DNA of 39,214 nt from a virus. The notes under the pieces are model-generated. The model was not told where the DNA came from and made no database searches. It saw only the letters and a list, made by a program, of their open reading frames with translations. The position numbers and the translations under genes were made by a program. This document shows, one piece after another, positions 20,572 to 29,000 of this stretch (position 1 is the first letter of the stretch; the number at the start of each line of letters is the position of its first letter). The stretch lies in the IMG/VR virus record IMGVR_UViG_3300031569_000017, positions 1-39,214 of that record; one strand, 5' to 3'.

Positions 20572-20815
20572 AATGAAAAAAGCTGATAGTATATTAAGCA
20601 CAGTATTAGTAGAACATATTAAACGTCACGAAGCTGGAGCTAAAAAATATGGTGGCTCTATGGATGATAACAATAAATCAGTAGTTGCCTGGATAAAAGA
20701 TGCTAAAGAAGAAGCTATGGATTTTGTCGTTTATTTAACCAAATTAGAGAAGCTCCTGACTGGTGATAACAATTCTGACAAGCTAATGTACGATTCGGAA
20801 AAGATACATAAATAA
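20558..20815 (+). CDS. MazG-like all-helical protein
   Basis: An 85-aa protein. Residues about 18-70 (LVEHIKRHEAGAKKYGGSMD, VVAWIKDAKEEAMDFVVYLT) resemble phage MazG-type nucleotide pyrophosphohydrolases: a short 'KYG' helix end, then W-x3-A-x-E-E-x-M-D-x3-Y with the E-E-x2-D metal ligands. The first E-x-x-E pair of full MazG is not clear, so activity is uncertain and it may be a half-size member. If active it would cleave unusual or noncanonical NTPs or (p)ppGpp-linked nucleotides. It is the last gene of the early operon and faces the late operon end 88 bases away. Confidence 0.55.
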   Translation: MSTSKMKKADSILSTVLVEHIKRHEAGAKKYGGSMDDNNKSVVAWIKDAKEEAMDFVVYLTKLEKLLTGDNNSDKLMYDSEKIHK

Positions 20816-20903
20816 TATTAGACGTTATTTCTTTATTACATGTCTTGCAATTACCCACTCTAGTAGCGATATATTTCTTTTTTTTAAGCATAGATCTATC
20901 ATA

Positions 20904-21086
20904 TTATTTTGTTAGTCTATCCATATGAGCATATATCCTACCTATTACTTTATCAATATTCATAAGCTCATTTTGCAACATATAGACTAAGGTTTGTAAT
21001 TCTACTAAAGTTATTAATACCCAAGTTGATAGACCAAATAGTATAGTTCCTGCAAAAGGTACTATCCATTTACTTAGGTTCTTCAT
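20904..21086 (-). CDS. 60-aa membrane protein, end of late operon
   Basis: Residues about 8-30 (VPFAGTILFGLSTWVLITLV) are one membrane span, followed by an amphipathic helix (LQTLVYMLQNELMNIDKVIG) and a short basic end. Single-span proteins at the end of a late operon, next to other membrane genes, are often holins or spanin-like, but no family motif decides it. It starts immediately after the stop of the next gene upstream. No terminator is evident after it. Confidence 0.5.
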   Translation of the reverse strand: MKNLSKWIVPFAGTILFGLSTWVLITLVELQTLVYMLQNELMNIDKVIGRIYAHMDRLTK

Positions 21087-21338
21087 TTAATTAGCTAAAG
21101 GATTTTTTCCTAAAGTTTTTAGTTCTTTAATTTGTAAATTTAATAGTTGTATTTCTTTTTGTAATACAGCTACGTCTTTACTATTTATTTCAATGCCTGA
21201 TACATCAGGAGCTTTAGCTTCTGACAAAGCATCTAGTGTATTTTGCATTTCACCAAACTTTGCAAAACCACCACCAATGGCAATAACAGCAGCAATAAGT
21301 GCAGCTATACCAGCTAATTGATCTTTTAATTTACCCAT
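21087..21338 (-). CDS. 83-aa membrane protein with coiled coil
   Basis: Residues about 8-28 (LAGIAALIAAVIAIGGGFAK) form a membrane span. Residues about 30-45 are a linker, and about 52-76 a heptad region (KDVAVLQKEIQLLNLQIKEL). The topology, with one N-terminal anchor and an exposed coiled coil, is similar to several phage lysis accessory proteins and to inner-membrane spanins. It overlaps the larger gene upstream by 8 bases. The role is inferred from topology and place. Confidence 0.5.
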   Translation of the reverse strand: MGKLKDQLAGIAALIAAVIAIGGGFAKFGEMQNTLDALSEAKAPDVSGIEINSKDVAVLQKEIQLLNLQIKELKTLGKNPLAN

Positions 21339-22785
21339 TTTTTAACTCCTCTATTTCAAGTTTTAGTCTTTGTTTTTGTATATTAATATCATTTAATATA
21401 CGTTCAGTCTTAACTATAGGGTCGTTGTCTATATAACTAGCAAGACTAAAGTTATTATAGATTTTTCTATTATCCATAATAAAATTCTGATTTAAATATA
21501 TATCTTTGCTTTTGTAAAATTCTCTATTGTTATAGAGTGCTAAAGACAGATCACTTTTCATAGCATTAGCTATAATAATACTTTTAACTTGTAAATTTTT
21601 AACTGTATCTTTAACAACAGCATCAACCTTAGTCATAGCTTTATCTACTTTAGATTGAACAGTAACTTCTTTTTTCTTAGTTTCTGTTTTAGTTTCTTCT
21701 TTAGGGGCAGAAGCTACTTTTTTTTTAGAAGTATTTGTTTTTTCTTTTTTAATTTTTTGTATAATTTGTTTAGCAATAGCTTTAGTCTTATTCATTTCTT
21801 GAACTACCTCTTGTACTTTAGCCACTTCTTTAACTGTGGCTTCTTTAGCAGTATAAACAGTAACTAACATTGTTTCTTCGTTTAACTCTACACTAACTAC
21901 TGCACCATTAGTTTCTAAATTAAGTTTTTCACCAATGCTTTCTTCAAGTCCTGATACAACATTCCATATTTCAGACTCATTAAGATTTGTAGTGCCTAAA
22001 GATTCATTAATACTTTTAATTTCTGCTGTGCTTAATGGTTCGTAATCGTCTGTTGGAAAGTCTAAAGCCATTTCAGCACCTAATAAATTTGGTCCTCTTA
22101 AAGCTGATGATGTACTTTCTGATCCATCTATTCCTGTCCAAGACCATTCATATTTATTAGCATGAACTCCGTTATAGTGTAAACTATCGTCAAATGATCG
22201 TGCATTAAGATTGTAACCAGCATCTGTTGTTCTTATTTGAGTAGATGAAGCTAATACATTTTCGTCTGCATCTAAAACTTTCATAATAACAGTATAAGAA
22301 TCAACAGCACCTACAGAATTACCACATTGGTAATCTGATCCACTCCATTCACAGTTTTGTACTGATATAGAACTGCTTAAATTTATTCCACCATTAAGTT
22401 TTATTTGTGTAGAAGTATGGGTAACACCATCTGGTGTACTATCTCCTTCTATGCCAACTAAACTTCCAGAAGCTGTAACTGTCATGTCGTGTGATGCTTC
22501 TAACTCTCCATTAAAAGCATTACCACAAGCATTTGATACTTGGGTTTCGCAAGTAATAGTAAATCCATTGTGTGTTGAGTTATTAGTTAATGCACCAGTT
22601 GAGTTAAATTGCACTCCATCTAAAGTTGAATTAGTTAAACTTGATGTAGTTGTTCCAGCATTAGGCAATATGTTTGTAGTAAATGCTGTATCATTTTCTT
22701 CGGCTTTAAGTCCTACTGTATTTGCAAAGCAAGATAACAATGACCAAAGACAAATTAATCCTATTGTTAATCCAATGTATCTCAT
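21331..22785 (-). CDS. Large secreted protein with coiled-coil tail, unknown function
   Basis: A 484-aa protein. The first 21 residues (MRYIGLTIGLICLWSLLSCF) are a signal peptide; LLSC at 17-20 might be a lipobox. The export half (about 22-240) is Thr/Ser/Asn rich and beta-prone with four cysteines (TCETQVSNACGNAF and NCEWSGSDYQCGN), suggesting disulfides outside the cytoplasm. About residues 300-380 form a charged Lys/Glu coiled coil (KEATVKEVAKVQEVVQEMNK and a KK-EE-rich stretch). I do not recognise the family. It could act in the envelope during lysis, change the host surface or coat the virion. The overlap with the next secreted gene (ATGA at 22782) suggests the two work together. Confidence 0.6.
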   Translation of the reverse strand: MRYIGLTIGLICLWSLLSCFANTVGLKAEENDTAFTTNILPNAGTTTSSLTNSTLDGVQFNSTGALTNNSTHNGFTITCETQVSNACGNAFNGELEASHDMTVTASGSLVGIEGDSTPDGVTHTSTQIKLNGGINLSSSISVQNCEWSGSDYQCGNSVGAVDSYTVIMKVLDADENVLASSTQIRTTDAGYNLNARSFDDSLHYNGVHANKYEWSWTGIDGSESTSSALRGPNLLGAEMALDFPTDDYEPLSTAEIKSINESLGTTNLNESEIWNVVSGLEESIGEKLNLETNGAVVSVELNEETMLVTVYTAKEATVKEVAKVQEVVQEMNKTKAIAKQIIQKIKKEKTNTSKKKVASAPKEETKTETKKKEVTVQSKVDKAMTKVDAVVKDTVKNLQVKSIIIANAMKSDLSLALYNNREFYKSKDIYLNQNFIMDNRKIYNNFSLASYIDNDPIVKTERILNDINIQKQRLKLEIEELKNG

Positions 22786-23351
22786 TTTTTAGATATGTCT
22801 TTAATTATAATTTTATTTTTAGCTTTTTCTAACTTAACATATTGAACATACGTGGGCATTTTATAATCATATTTTTCTACGATTAGCTTATATGCTTCTT
22901 CACCTATTTTACCTTCTACAGGACAATAAGTTTTCGCATGAAACATAGCTTCCCATACACGTTGATCACTACATAATAAAGATATAGCTGCTACTTTCAT
23001 ACCCATAACATTTAATGTTTTAGATAAATTAATAACTTCACAAGTTTTATCTATATAAGACTTACCACCTGATACTCCTATAGAGAATGTTTGTATTCCA
23101 CCTGATAGTGCTAATGCACAAGATGCAGTACTATTCATTCCAGGAGCAGAAGATGTAGGGGGTGCAGATTTTATATTAGAATTGCTTGTTGAATTAGTTG
23201 TACTACTAGAAGTAGAACCTGATTCATAGGTTGTTGCACCTCCTGTATATCCACCTTCTATTGCAGTATTAGATCCACTAACATTTGATTGTGTAGATCC
23301 TGCATAGAGGGGTGTTGCAAACAACATTAAAAATATAACTAAATATTTCAT
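22782..23351 (-). CDS. Secreted cysteine-containing protein of marine-phage type
   Basis: A 189-aa protein with a good signal peptide (MKYLVIFLMLFATPLYAG, cleavage probably after YAG). Residues about 19-75 are Ser/Thr/Asn rich. The folded part (about 77-170) has ASCALALSGGIQTFSIGVSG, GGKSYIDKTCEVINLSKTLN and AAISLLCSDQRVWEAMFHAK with three or four cysteines. I recall the same motif order ('..C..s....i..fGisgG..y.D..C...r.s..l...G...aA..l.C.d..v') from proteins of unknown function in many marine phages. It is probably periplasmic or surface-exposed and is encoded just before the larger secreted protein. Confidence 0.65.
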   Translation of the reverse strand: MKYLVIFLMLFATPLYAGSTQSNVSGSNTAIEGGYTGGATTYESGSTSSSTTNSTSNSNIKSAPPTSSAPGMNSTASCALALSGGIQTFSIGVSGGKSYIDKTCEVINLSKTLNVMGMKVAAISLLCSDQRVWEAMFHAKTYCPVEGKIGEEAYKLIVEKYDYKMPTYVQYVKLEKAKNKIIIKDISKK

Positions 23352-23729
23352 TTACTTTCCTTTAAATATTTGAGTACCTTTAATACCAAAAATAGAAGCT
23401 ACTACTAAAATCCATAAGTTAGTAAACCATTTTGGAAGATTGCTAAAATGTTCGAAGAACACATTTACTTTTTCCATCATACCAGGATCATCTGATACGA
23501 CTGCATAAGCTAATATTAATATTGGTAAACTTAATAAGACAAGTACAAACTCATCTTTATAATCATTCTGTCTAGCTTCAAGTAATTTACCTGAGTATTC
23601 TAACTCACCATTAGCCATCTTCTCAGCATGTTTAGCTTGAGCATTGGCCATCATCATTTGAGTTTCTTTTTTCTTTTTGTATATATGACTTCCAGCAGAG
23701 ACTGCTAGTTTAATAGCACTAAACCACAT
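23352..23729 (-). CDS. Membrane protein, candidate holin
   Basis: A 125-aa protein with an amphipathic N-terminus (MWFSAIKLAVSAGSHIYKKK), a charged helix (about 20-58, AKHAEKMANGELEYSGKLLE), and two spans at about 61-79 (FVLVLLSLPILILAYAVVS) and 100-117 (WFTNLWILVVASIFGIKG). A short WF...LP.W loop joins them. I recall this layout (WKDE before span 1, LPxW before span 2) from a conserved marine-phage protein near lysis genes. It is the best holin candidate here because of its two spans, size and neighbours, but no experiment supports it. It abuts the secreted gene downstream. Confidence 0.55.
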   Translation of the reverse strand: MWFSAIKLAVSAGSHIYKKKKETQMMMANAQAKHAEKMANGELEYSGKLLEARQNDYKDEFVLVLLSLPILILAYAVVSDDPGMMEKVNVFFEHFSNLPKWFTNLWILVVASIFGIKGTQIFKGK

Positions 23730-23742
23730 AGTTTCCTTTATT

Positions 23743-24030
23743 TTATTTTGGTTGATATAGGGTGTACGTTAAAGTTAATTCATCATTAGGAAATATATCT
23801 CTTGTTGTTTTAAGATAGTATTTATTATTAACTTTAATTCTTTCGCAATTAGATTTATCAGAATGATTAATGAATCCTCCTAATGGAGTTCTATGTAATT
23901 CATTATCTATTTCAATGTGTGATATACCTAACTCAATACCTTTTTTAATTTCGTGTGTAGCAAATACACCAAGTCCTTCAATCCAGCTTGGTCTAATAGT
24001 AACAAATGGAGGCAATGGCTTGTATGACAT
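23743..24030 (-). CDS. Small SET-domain protein (lysine methyltransferase-like)
   Basis: A 95-aa protein that is almost entirely a minimal SET domain. GLGVFATHEIKKG (about 19-31) matches the N-SET G-x-G SAM-binding loop. GGFINHSDKSNCE (about 51-63) contains the NHS..NC core that forms the pseudoknot, and NDELTLTY (about 82-89) is the final E-L-x-x-x-Y motif. Key residues for SAM and lysine binding are present, but the substrate-binding I-SET part is very short. Possible targets are host or virion proteins. SET proteins are rare in small phages. It lies in the late lysis-proximal cassette, away from early host-takeover genes. Confidence 0.8.
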   Translation of the reverse strand: MSYKPLPPFVTIRPSWIEGLGVFATHEIKKGIELGISHIEIDNELHRTPLGGFINHSDKSNCERIKVNNKYYLKTTRDIFPNDELTLTYTLYQPK

Positions 24031-24282
24031 TTAACAGTTCCATGCTCTTAATGATTTGTTTATTCTACTATTAGGATCTCTTGCTGTTTTAGCAGAAGTA
24101 AGTTTACGTTTCATTCCTTTCATTCTTGCACAGAAAGAAGCTCTACGTTTATTACCTACTTTTTTACTAGGTGCTTTTAGATTACCACCAGTACTTTTTT
24201 TATAACTAGCACGTCCTTTAGCATTCAAACCACCTTTAGGGTTCTTGCCTTCTTTACGTTGCCAGGCAGCCGTCTTAGGCAT
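24031..24282 (-). CDS. DUF6321-like basic protein
   Basis: An 83-aa protein with the DUF6321 opening as I recall it: MPKTAAWQRKEGKNPKGGLN, then AKGRASYKKSTGGNLKAPSK. The middle (KKVGNKRRASFCARMKGMKR) and end (TARDPNSRINKSLRAWNC) fit the same family. It is very basic (over 30% Lys/Arg) and small, so nucleic acid or capsid binding is plausible; the family function is unknown to me. It overlaps the next small gene by one base (TAATG at 24282) and ends next to the SET gene. Confidence 0.74.
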   Translation of the reverse strand: MPKTAAWQRKEGKNPKGGLNAKGRASYKKSTGGNLKAPSKKVGNKRRASFCARMKGMKRKLTSAKTARDPNSRINKSLRAWNC

Positions 24283-24434
24283 TATCTTTTCTTAGCAGTT
24301 CTAGCTGCTCGTTTAAATTGTTTAGAAGTTGGTCTACCTTTTTGACCAGCTTTTTTCATCTTCTCATTACTACCTGTTTTTATTCTTTTACGTTTAGCAT
24401 GTATGTTTGCGTATAAACCTTTTTTCTTACTCAT
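24282..24434 (-). CDS. 50-aa basic protein (MSKKKGLYANIHAKRKR family)
   Basis: The frame runs from the ATG at 24434 (overlapping the upstream stop by four bases, ATGA) to a TAA that shares one base with the next start. The product begins MSKKKGLYANIHAKRKRIKT and ends FKRAARTAKKR. I recall this opening (KKKGLYANIHAKR.R) from short proteins in numerous phages, usually next to DUF6321 genes as here. It is strongly basic and probably binds nucleic acid or the virion interior. The tight fit supports a real gene despite its length. Confidence 0.68.
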   Translation of the reverse strand: MSKKKGLYANIHAKRKRIKTGSNEKMKKAGQKGRPTSKQFKRAARTAKKR

Positions 24435-24868
24435 GTTGTTGGATGTCCTTCCCATGCTTTTAACATTCCTTCTGAAATTACTTCATCATCATATGGTTGA
24501 TCACCATTCTCCATACGGATAATAGCTTTAACCAAAGGTAAGTAATCTTCTATACTGTTTGACAGTTCTTCATCTTTATCTTTAGATGTAGCTGCACAAA
24601 CATATTTAATATAATTGTCTGTATCGTTTTCGATGGGAGGCGCCCAGCGATGTATAATTTTCTCTATAGTTTTAATATCGTAGTTAAATCTATAAGTTAA
24701 CAGTATACGCACTAATGCACGTAAACCCCATACAGGTTCTTTAAACTGACAGAATACATCGTCATTTTGTTCGTCTGACAATCCATCCCACGCAGTTCCT
24801 AATTTTATATTACCTGGATTATGATTTCTTATTCCTCTAGGTAATGATTTTTCCGATCCATCTTCCAT
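24431..24868 (-). CDS. Phage structural/muralytic protein, P5-like
   Basis: A 145-aa protein with PRGIRNHNPGNIKLGTAWDG (about 10-29), then VFCQFKEPVWGLRALVRILL (about 38-57), YRFNYDIKTIEKIIHRWAPP and ENDTDNYIKYVCAATS. The order 'RGIRNNNPGNIr....W.G', 'F..P..G.RAl.r.L..Y', 'ti..ii.rWAPp.END...Yi..v' defines a family annotated as phage structural protein P5 or lysozyme-like. A peptidoglycan-cutting role is plausible for it (conserved glutamates at 80 and 121 area), but I cannot name the catalytic residue. It lies beside the candidate holin, SET and phosphoesterase genes and could be the endolysin of this phage. Confidence 0.7.
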   Translation of the reverse strand: MEDGSEKSLPRGIRNHNPGNIKLGTAWDGLSDEQNDDVFCQFKEPVWGLRALVRILLTYRFNYDIKTIEKIIHRWAPPIENDTDNYIKYVCAATSKDKDEELSNSIEDYLPLVKAIIRMENGDQPYDDEVISEGMLKAWEGHPTT

Positions 24869-25538
24869 GTTTATTTAATACCATTGGTATGAGTTTTGGT
24901 AAACCATTTATAATCATACCGAGTCCTATAATTGGTCTAGCTCTTTGCGTTTTATTATATCTAAAAGCTAATGAGTCTTTGTCAATAAGACAACCTACTT
25001 GTAATCCGTAGTATAGTCCTAATGAATTTCCGTAATATTTAATACTGTAGCTACTATGATAGTGTCCTTGTACGCAAGACATTCCCATAGATTGAGCTAA
25101 CTTTAAAACTTCTGCTACTTTACCATGACAAAAATAAACTGGGCCATTAGGTGTTTTAATAGTAAGGTCATCGTGCCATTTCCAGTTATGGCTAACTTGT
25201 AAAAAATCGTTATAATGTTTTAGGTATGCTTTAGGTATACCATGTTTTAAAGCTCTACGATAAACAAGACTTCCATGATTAGAATCTAATAGATCCATCT
25301 TTGGAAACAAAGCTTCCAATTCTTTAATGATAGGCAATGACTGTTTAAGTTCATCTCCTGCACTAGGTAGATCAGGATCACTATCATGCATGGACATTGC
25401 ATGTTTATCTACTTCATCTCCTATATGTACTATTCTATCAGGTTTAAAAATCTTTTTAATATTTTTTAAGAAAGGTATAAGATCCTTATGATGATAAGGA
25501 ATGTGAGTATCTGATATTATTAATATTGATTTATTCAT
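24837..25538 (-). CDS. Calcineurin-like metallophosphoesterase
   Basis: A 233-aa protein with the full metal-binding set: D10-x-H12 in SDTHIPYH, G40-D41 in VHIGDEVD, N87-H88 in DSNHGS, H138 in CHGK and G158-H-x-H161 in GHYHSS. These fit a two-metal phosphoesterase of the MPP superfamily (phosphodiesterase, phosphatase or exonuclease type). Size and motif spacing are normal. The substrate cannot be read from the sequence; a role in nucleotide recycling or RNA/DNA end processing is possible. It overlaps the next gene by 32 bases. A good -35/-10 pair (25557-25585) stands 19 bases upstream of the start, which itself has no Shine-Dalgarno. Confidence 0.86.
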   Translation of the reverse strand: MNKSILIISDTHIPYHHKDLIPFLKNIKKIFKPDRIVHIGDEVDKHAMSMHDSDPDLPSAGDELKQSLPIIKELEALFPKMDLLDSNHGSLVYRRALKHGIPKAYLKHYNDFLQVSHNWKWHDDLTIKTPNGPVYFCHGKVAEVLKLAQSMGMSCVQGHYHSSYSIKYYGNSLGLYYGLQVGCLIDKDSLAFRYNKTQRARPIIGLGMIINGLPKLIPMVLNKHGRWIGKIIT

Positions 25539-25556
25539 AACAAATCACTACTACAA

Positions 25557-25585
25557 CTTATACTATATGTATACCCATATGTAAA
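25557..25585 (-). promoter_or_regulatory. Sigma70-type promoter candidate before the phosphoesterase-lysis cassette
   Basis: On the minus strand TTTACA (25585-25580) and TATAAG (25562-25557) each match the sigma70 consensus at five of six positions and are exactly 17 bases apart. The start would fall near 25550, giving a leader of about 12 bases before the phosphoesterase ATG at 25538. It could let the lysis cassette be made independently. The region is very AT-rich, so chance is possible. Confidence 0.42.
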
Positions 25586-25586
25586 A

Positions 25587-25802
25587 CTATGAAGTGTATC
25601 CTTCAACACAAGCAAATTTAATATGAATCATATTGCGATTTACTTCTCTTGAGTTTAAATCATCTATTTTTTCATAAGCTTCTTTATGACCAGCTTGAAC
25701 ACATTGTGCAAATGTTTCATATCTTGTAGGCATTACATGAGGTTCAGCACATTCTTGTTGTACTATAGAACATATAACCATAGTTAGTTCGTATAATCCC
25801 AT
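25587..25802 (-). CDS. 71-aa cysteine-containing small protein
   Basis: The protein starts MGLYELTMVICSIVQQECAE and continues PHVMPTRYETFAQCVQAGHK, with four cysteines (about C11, C18, C34 and C66). I recall 'MVIC...Q..C..p..mP..Y......C...G' proteins from marine phages, all of unknown function. The hydrophobic start is too short for a clear signal peptide, yet the cysteines suggest export or metal binding. It starts by TAATG overlap with the membrane protein gene upstream. Confidence 0.6.
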   Translation of the reverse strand: MGLYELTMVICSIVQQECAEPHVMPTRYETFAQCVQAGHKEAYEKIDDLNSREVNRNMIHIKFACVEGYTS

Positions 25803-26008
25803 TACAAAACCTTATTTAATAATACAAATAACTCGCCTAAAATAACTAAGCCTACAGCAGAAAGGATATAGAGTATACGATCTATATCTTTTTTGATGTG
25901 TGCCAGGTGATTGTTTTCGATAGTATCTATCTTTGCAGCTAATACTCGAATATCACCTTTGACATCTGCTATCTCTAGCTTCTGTCTATCTTCTTTATAT
26001 TGTTCCAT
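25802..26008 (-). CDS. XhlA-like small membrane protein, possible holin partner
   Basis: A 68-aa protein. Residues about 1-43 are a charged amphipathic helix (EQYKEDRQKLEIADVKGDIR, LAAKIDTIENNHLAHIKKDI). Residues about 45-66 are one membrane span (ILYILSAVGLVILGELFVLL). The order coiled helix then C-terminal span is the plan of the haemolysin XhlA and related phage lysis proteins. The upstream 1079-aa gene ends immediately before its start. A holin or holin-associated role is likely but shared with the candidate at 23352-23729. Confidence 0.55.
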   Translation of the reverse strand: MEQYKEDRQKLEIADVKGDIRVLAAKIDTIENNHLAHIKKDIDRILYILSAVGLVILGELFVLLNKVL

Positions 26009-29000
26009 TTAAAACAATGTCTTGTATGGATCTCTCACAAGCCCTCCTAGTTTATATTTAGTATATCTTGGTCCTTTATATCTAGGATGACCTGACTGTC
26101 CTAATACGAAATCTAATGCTACATCAGCAGCTACGTCTGCTGGTACACCACCTTGTTCTAATTGTTCTTTAGTAGATCTTACTGCACTTTGTAACCAAAT
26201 AGGTAAGAATCTTGATCCTGCGTGTCCACCTATTTTCATAGCTTTTTCAATAGCATTATCATCATTCTTAGTAATACTTGGTGAATAGCCAGTAGTCAAA
26301 TATTGTTTATTAGTAATAACTTCTGTTACAGTTCTAGGTAAAGAACCAATCTTTTTAAGAGCTGTTTTTTGTGGATCTGTAATCCAATGAAATGGCTCCA
26401 TTAATTGTTTAGAGAATGTAAGTACATCTCCATTACCTAAATCTATTCTAGTAGGATCTTTGTTTTCTAATACTGATTTACCTGAAAATGCATAATTCAT
26501 AGCATTTCCTACTACTGCAAATATAAGTGCAGCTTTAGCAAAGTAATAACTATACATACGTCTTGCATCTGAATTAGCTTCAAATGCAGGTAATCCTTTA
26601 CCTATAATTCTTAAGTTAGATATAGTCCAATCAGGTGCAAACATAAGTAGTTGCATATAACCTCTAGATCCTGGTTGGAATGTAGTCTGTGCTAAACTTT
26701 TAAATATTGGTGTTTGTATTCTTCTAGTCATAGCAAACCAATCTTGACCACCAAATGCGTCATTAGTAAATTGTGCTGCTAGTCTAGCTTTACTATATAT
26801 ATGTGCTTGTGTTTTATCAGTAGGATCTATTATTTTATTTAATTGTGTTAAAAATGTGTAGAGTTTAGCATGTGTAAATATTCTATCCCATGTAATTCTA
26901 TCAAAGAATTTAAATACTTTTTCTATATTTTCACCTTGTTTAATACCAAGCTGATGTTTTAATAGTCTGTCAAACTTACGCATTTGTCCATAGAATCTAT
27001 CAAATCCAACATCTTCAGGTGTTGAAATAACTAATCTTGAAGCTTGTGCAAATCTAACTACATCATTAAAACCAAAATCTTTAATAGCTTGATTAGCATG
27101 AGGAAATTCTTTTAAATAAATTCCAGGATTTTCAATCATTTTCATGATTTCTGTTTTTTCTTTTCTAAATGCTTGTTTAGTAAATTTAACAATTACTTTA
27201 GCAGGTACAGTAGAAAATATCATACTTTCAATTAAAGCTCCTGCGTGAAAAAATGATCCTCCCACAGCTAATCTTTTCATCATAAGATTTGTTGTAAAGA
27301 TAGCAGACATTAATTCACCTTCTGTTGTTGCGTCAAAAACCATACGTAATGATTTTTCTGTACCACGTGCTACATAAGTAGCATCTCTTTGACCTAAGAA
27401 AGGGTGATTAAATTTTGTGTAATGTGTTCCTAAATATTTACTATACGTTCCTACTTGTCTAGGATTGTTAATCATTAAAGGAAGTTTAGCTGTAAATCCT
27501 TGACCAACAGGTATAACAAGAGGACTGTATTTAGCATTAGTTAAATACTTAATCATTTGTCTTGTCATTAAAGCTTTAGTAACTGAGCTAGTATATATTC
27601 TTAATAATTCAGCTGGATCGTCCATGCCTTTCTTAAGATTATAACCTGCTTTATAACCTTCATTAATATCAGAAAATCTTCTTTGTTTACCAAATTTTGT
27701 TACTGTAGTATTTCCATAAACTTTTTCATTAAATTTTTGTGCAAAGATTAAAGGTTCTTTTTCAAATGTATCCCATAATAAAGGCAAATAATTACTTCTG
27801 TATGATTTAATAAGTGTTGGATCTAGTTTATCTAGTTCAGCATATAAACCATCTAATGTTTTTTTAATATAGAAAGCACCTTGTGCTTCTGTTTTAGTTA
27901 AATCTTTTAATGTAAGTTGTTTACCATTAAGATCAAAGTCTAGATTTTTATTAACTTTAGTTCCTTGTATGTAATGAAATACTTTAGATTTAGAAGTTTC
28001 ATCAGGTAAAAATTCTTTAATTCTATTAACTAAAGGTATAGATGAACTTTCTAATTTATTATGATAAACATGCATTGCATCTAATGCATTTTCCATTGTA
28101 TTAATACTTTTAGTTTCAAGTTGAGAAGGCATAGTTCTCATTAATTTATAAAGACCTTTACCTGCTAAATATATACCTACACCTGCACCAAAACCTATAG
28201 CTGATTCTTGTAGTTTATCTTTAGGCTCTGTTAAAAATTGTGCAGTTGCTCCTATAGCTCCAAAACTCGCTGCTTTAAATGCAGTTGCTTTTGCCATATC
28301 TAAAGCATTTTCTATTGGTCTTTTTAAAGCAATATCTATTTGACTAGATAATCTTGCAAATTCTTCATCTGATACATTACTTAATGTTTTTTTTAATTCT
28401 TTAATAAGAGCATTAGTTGCTACTCTACCATTTCCATCAGAAGTAAGTTCTAATAGTTTGTCAGCTCTCATATTTTTTGTAGCTCTAATAAAAGCTTGTC
28501 TAACTTGTGGTTCAGCAATACCTAGATCTCTAGCAGCTAATGCTGGTATAGCTCCAAATACAGTACTCATTACGAGTCCAGCTGTTGCACCTATAGTAGT
28601 CTCTGTAGTAGTTCTACTTAAAGAGATCTCTCCTTTTTCACCTAATTGTAATCCAGTAGAAAAAGCTAATGGTGTAAATAAAGCAGCAGCTGCTCCATAT
28701 TTAATATCTTTACGATATTTCTGTTTAAACTTGTCATCTACATATCTAAATCTTTTAGAGTATTTAGCACGTGTAGCATTGACTACCCCCCTGCCTAGTC
28801 TTGTAAAAAATAAACTTGGTACAGCTAATAAATAAGGGTCTGCTACTACCATGTTAACTAGCTCAGCACCCATAATACCAGGATGTTTTTTTGCTAGTTT
28901 AACTACTTCTCCAAAATCAAATTTCTGTTCACCTTCTTCTAAAAGGTAACCAAATTTATTATATATTCTTTCAGCTTCTTTATACTGTCCAGTATTTCTT

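Noticed and set aside
10818-20815. Lysogeny module
   Set aside because: An XRE-type regulator is present, but I see no integrase, excisionase, attachment-site duplication or tRNA end. A strictly lytic lifestyle is more likely.
28458-28835. Plus-strand frame of 125 codons opposite the large ejection protein
   Set aside because: It is antisense to a well-supported gene, its composition mirrors that gene, and no Shine-Dalgarno stands before its start.
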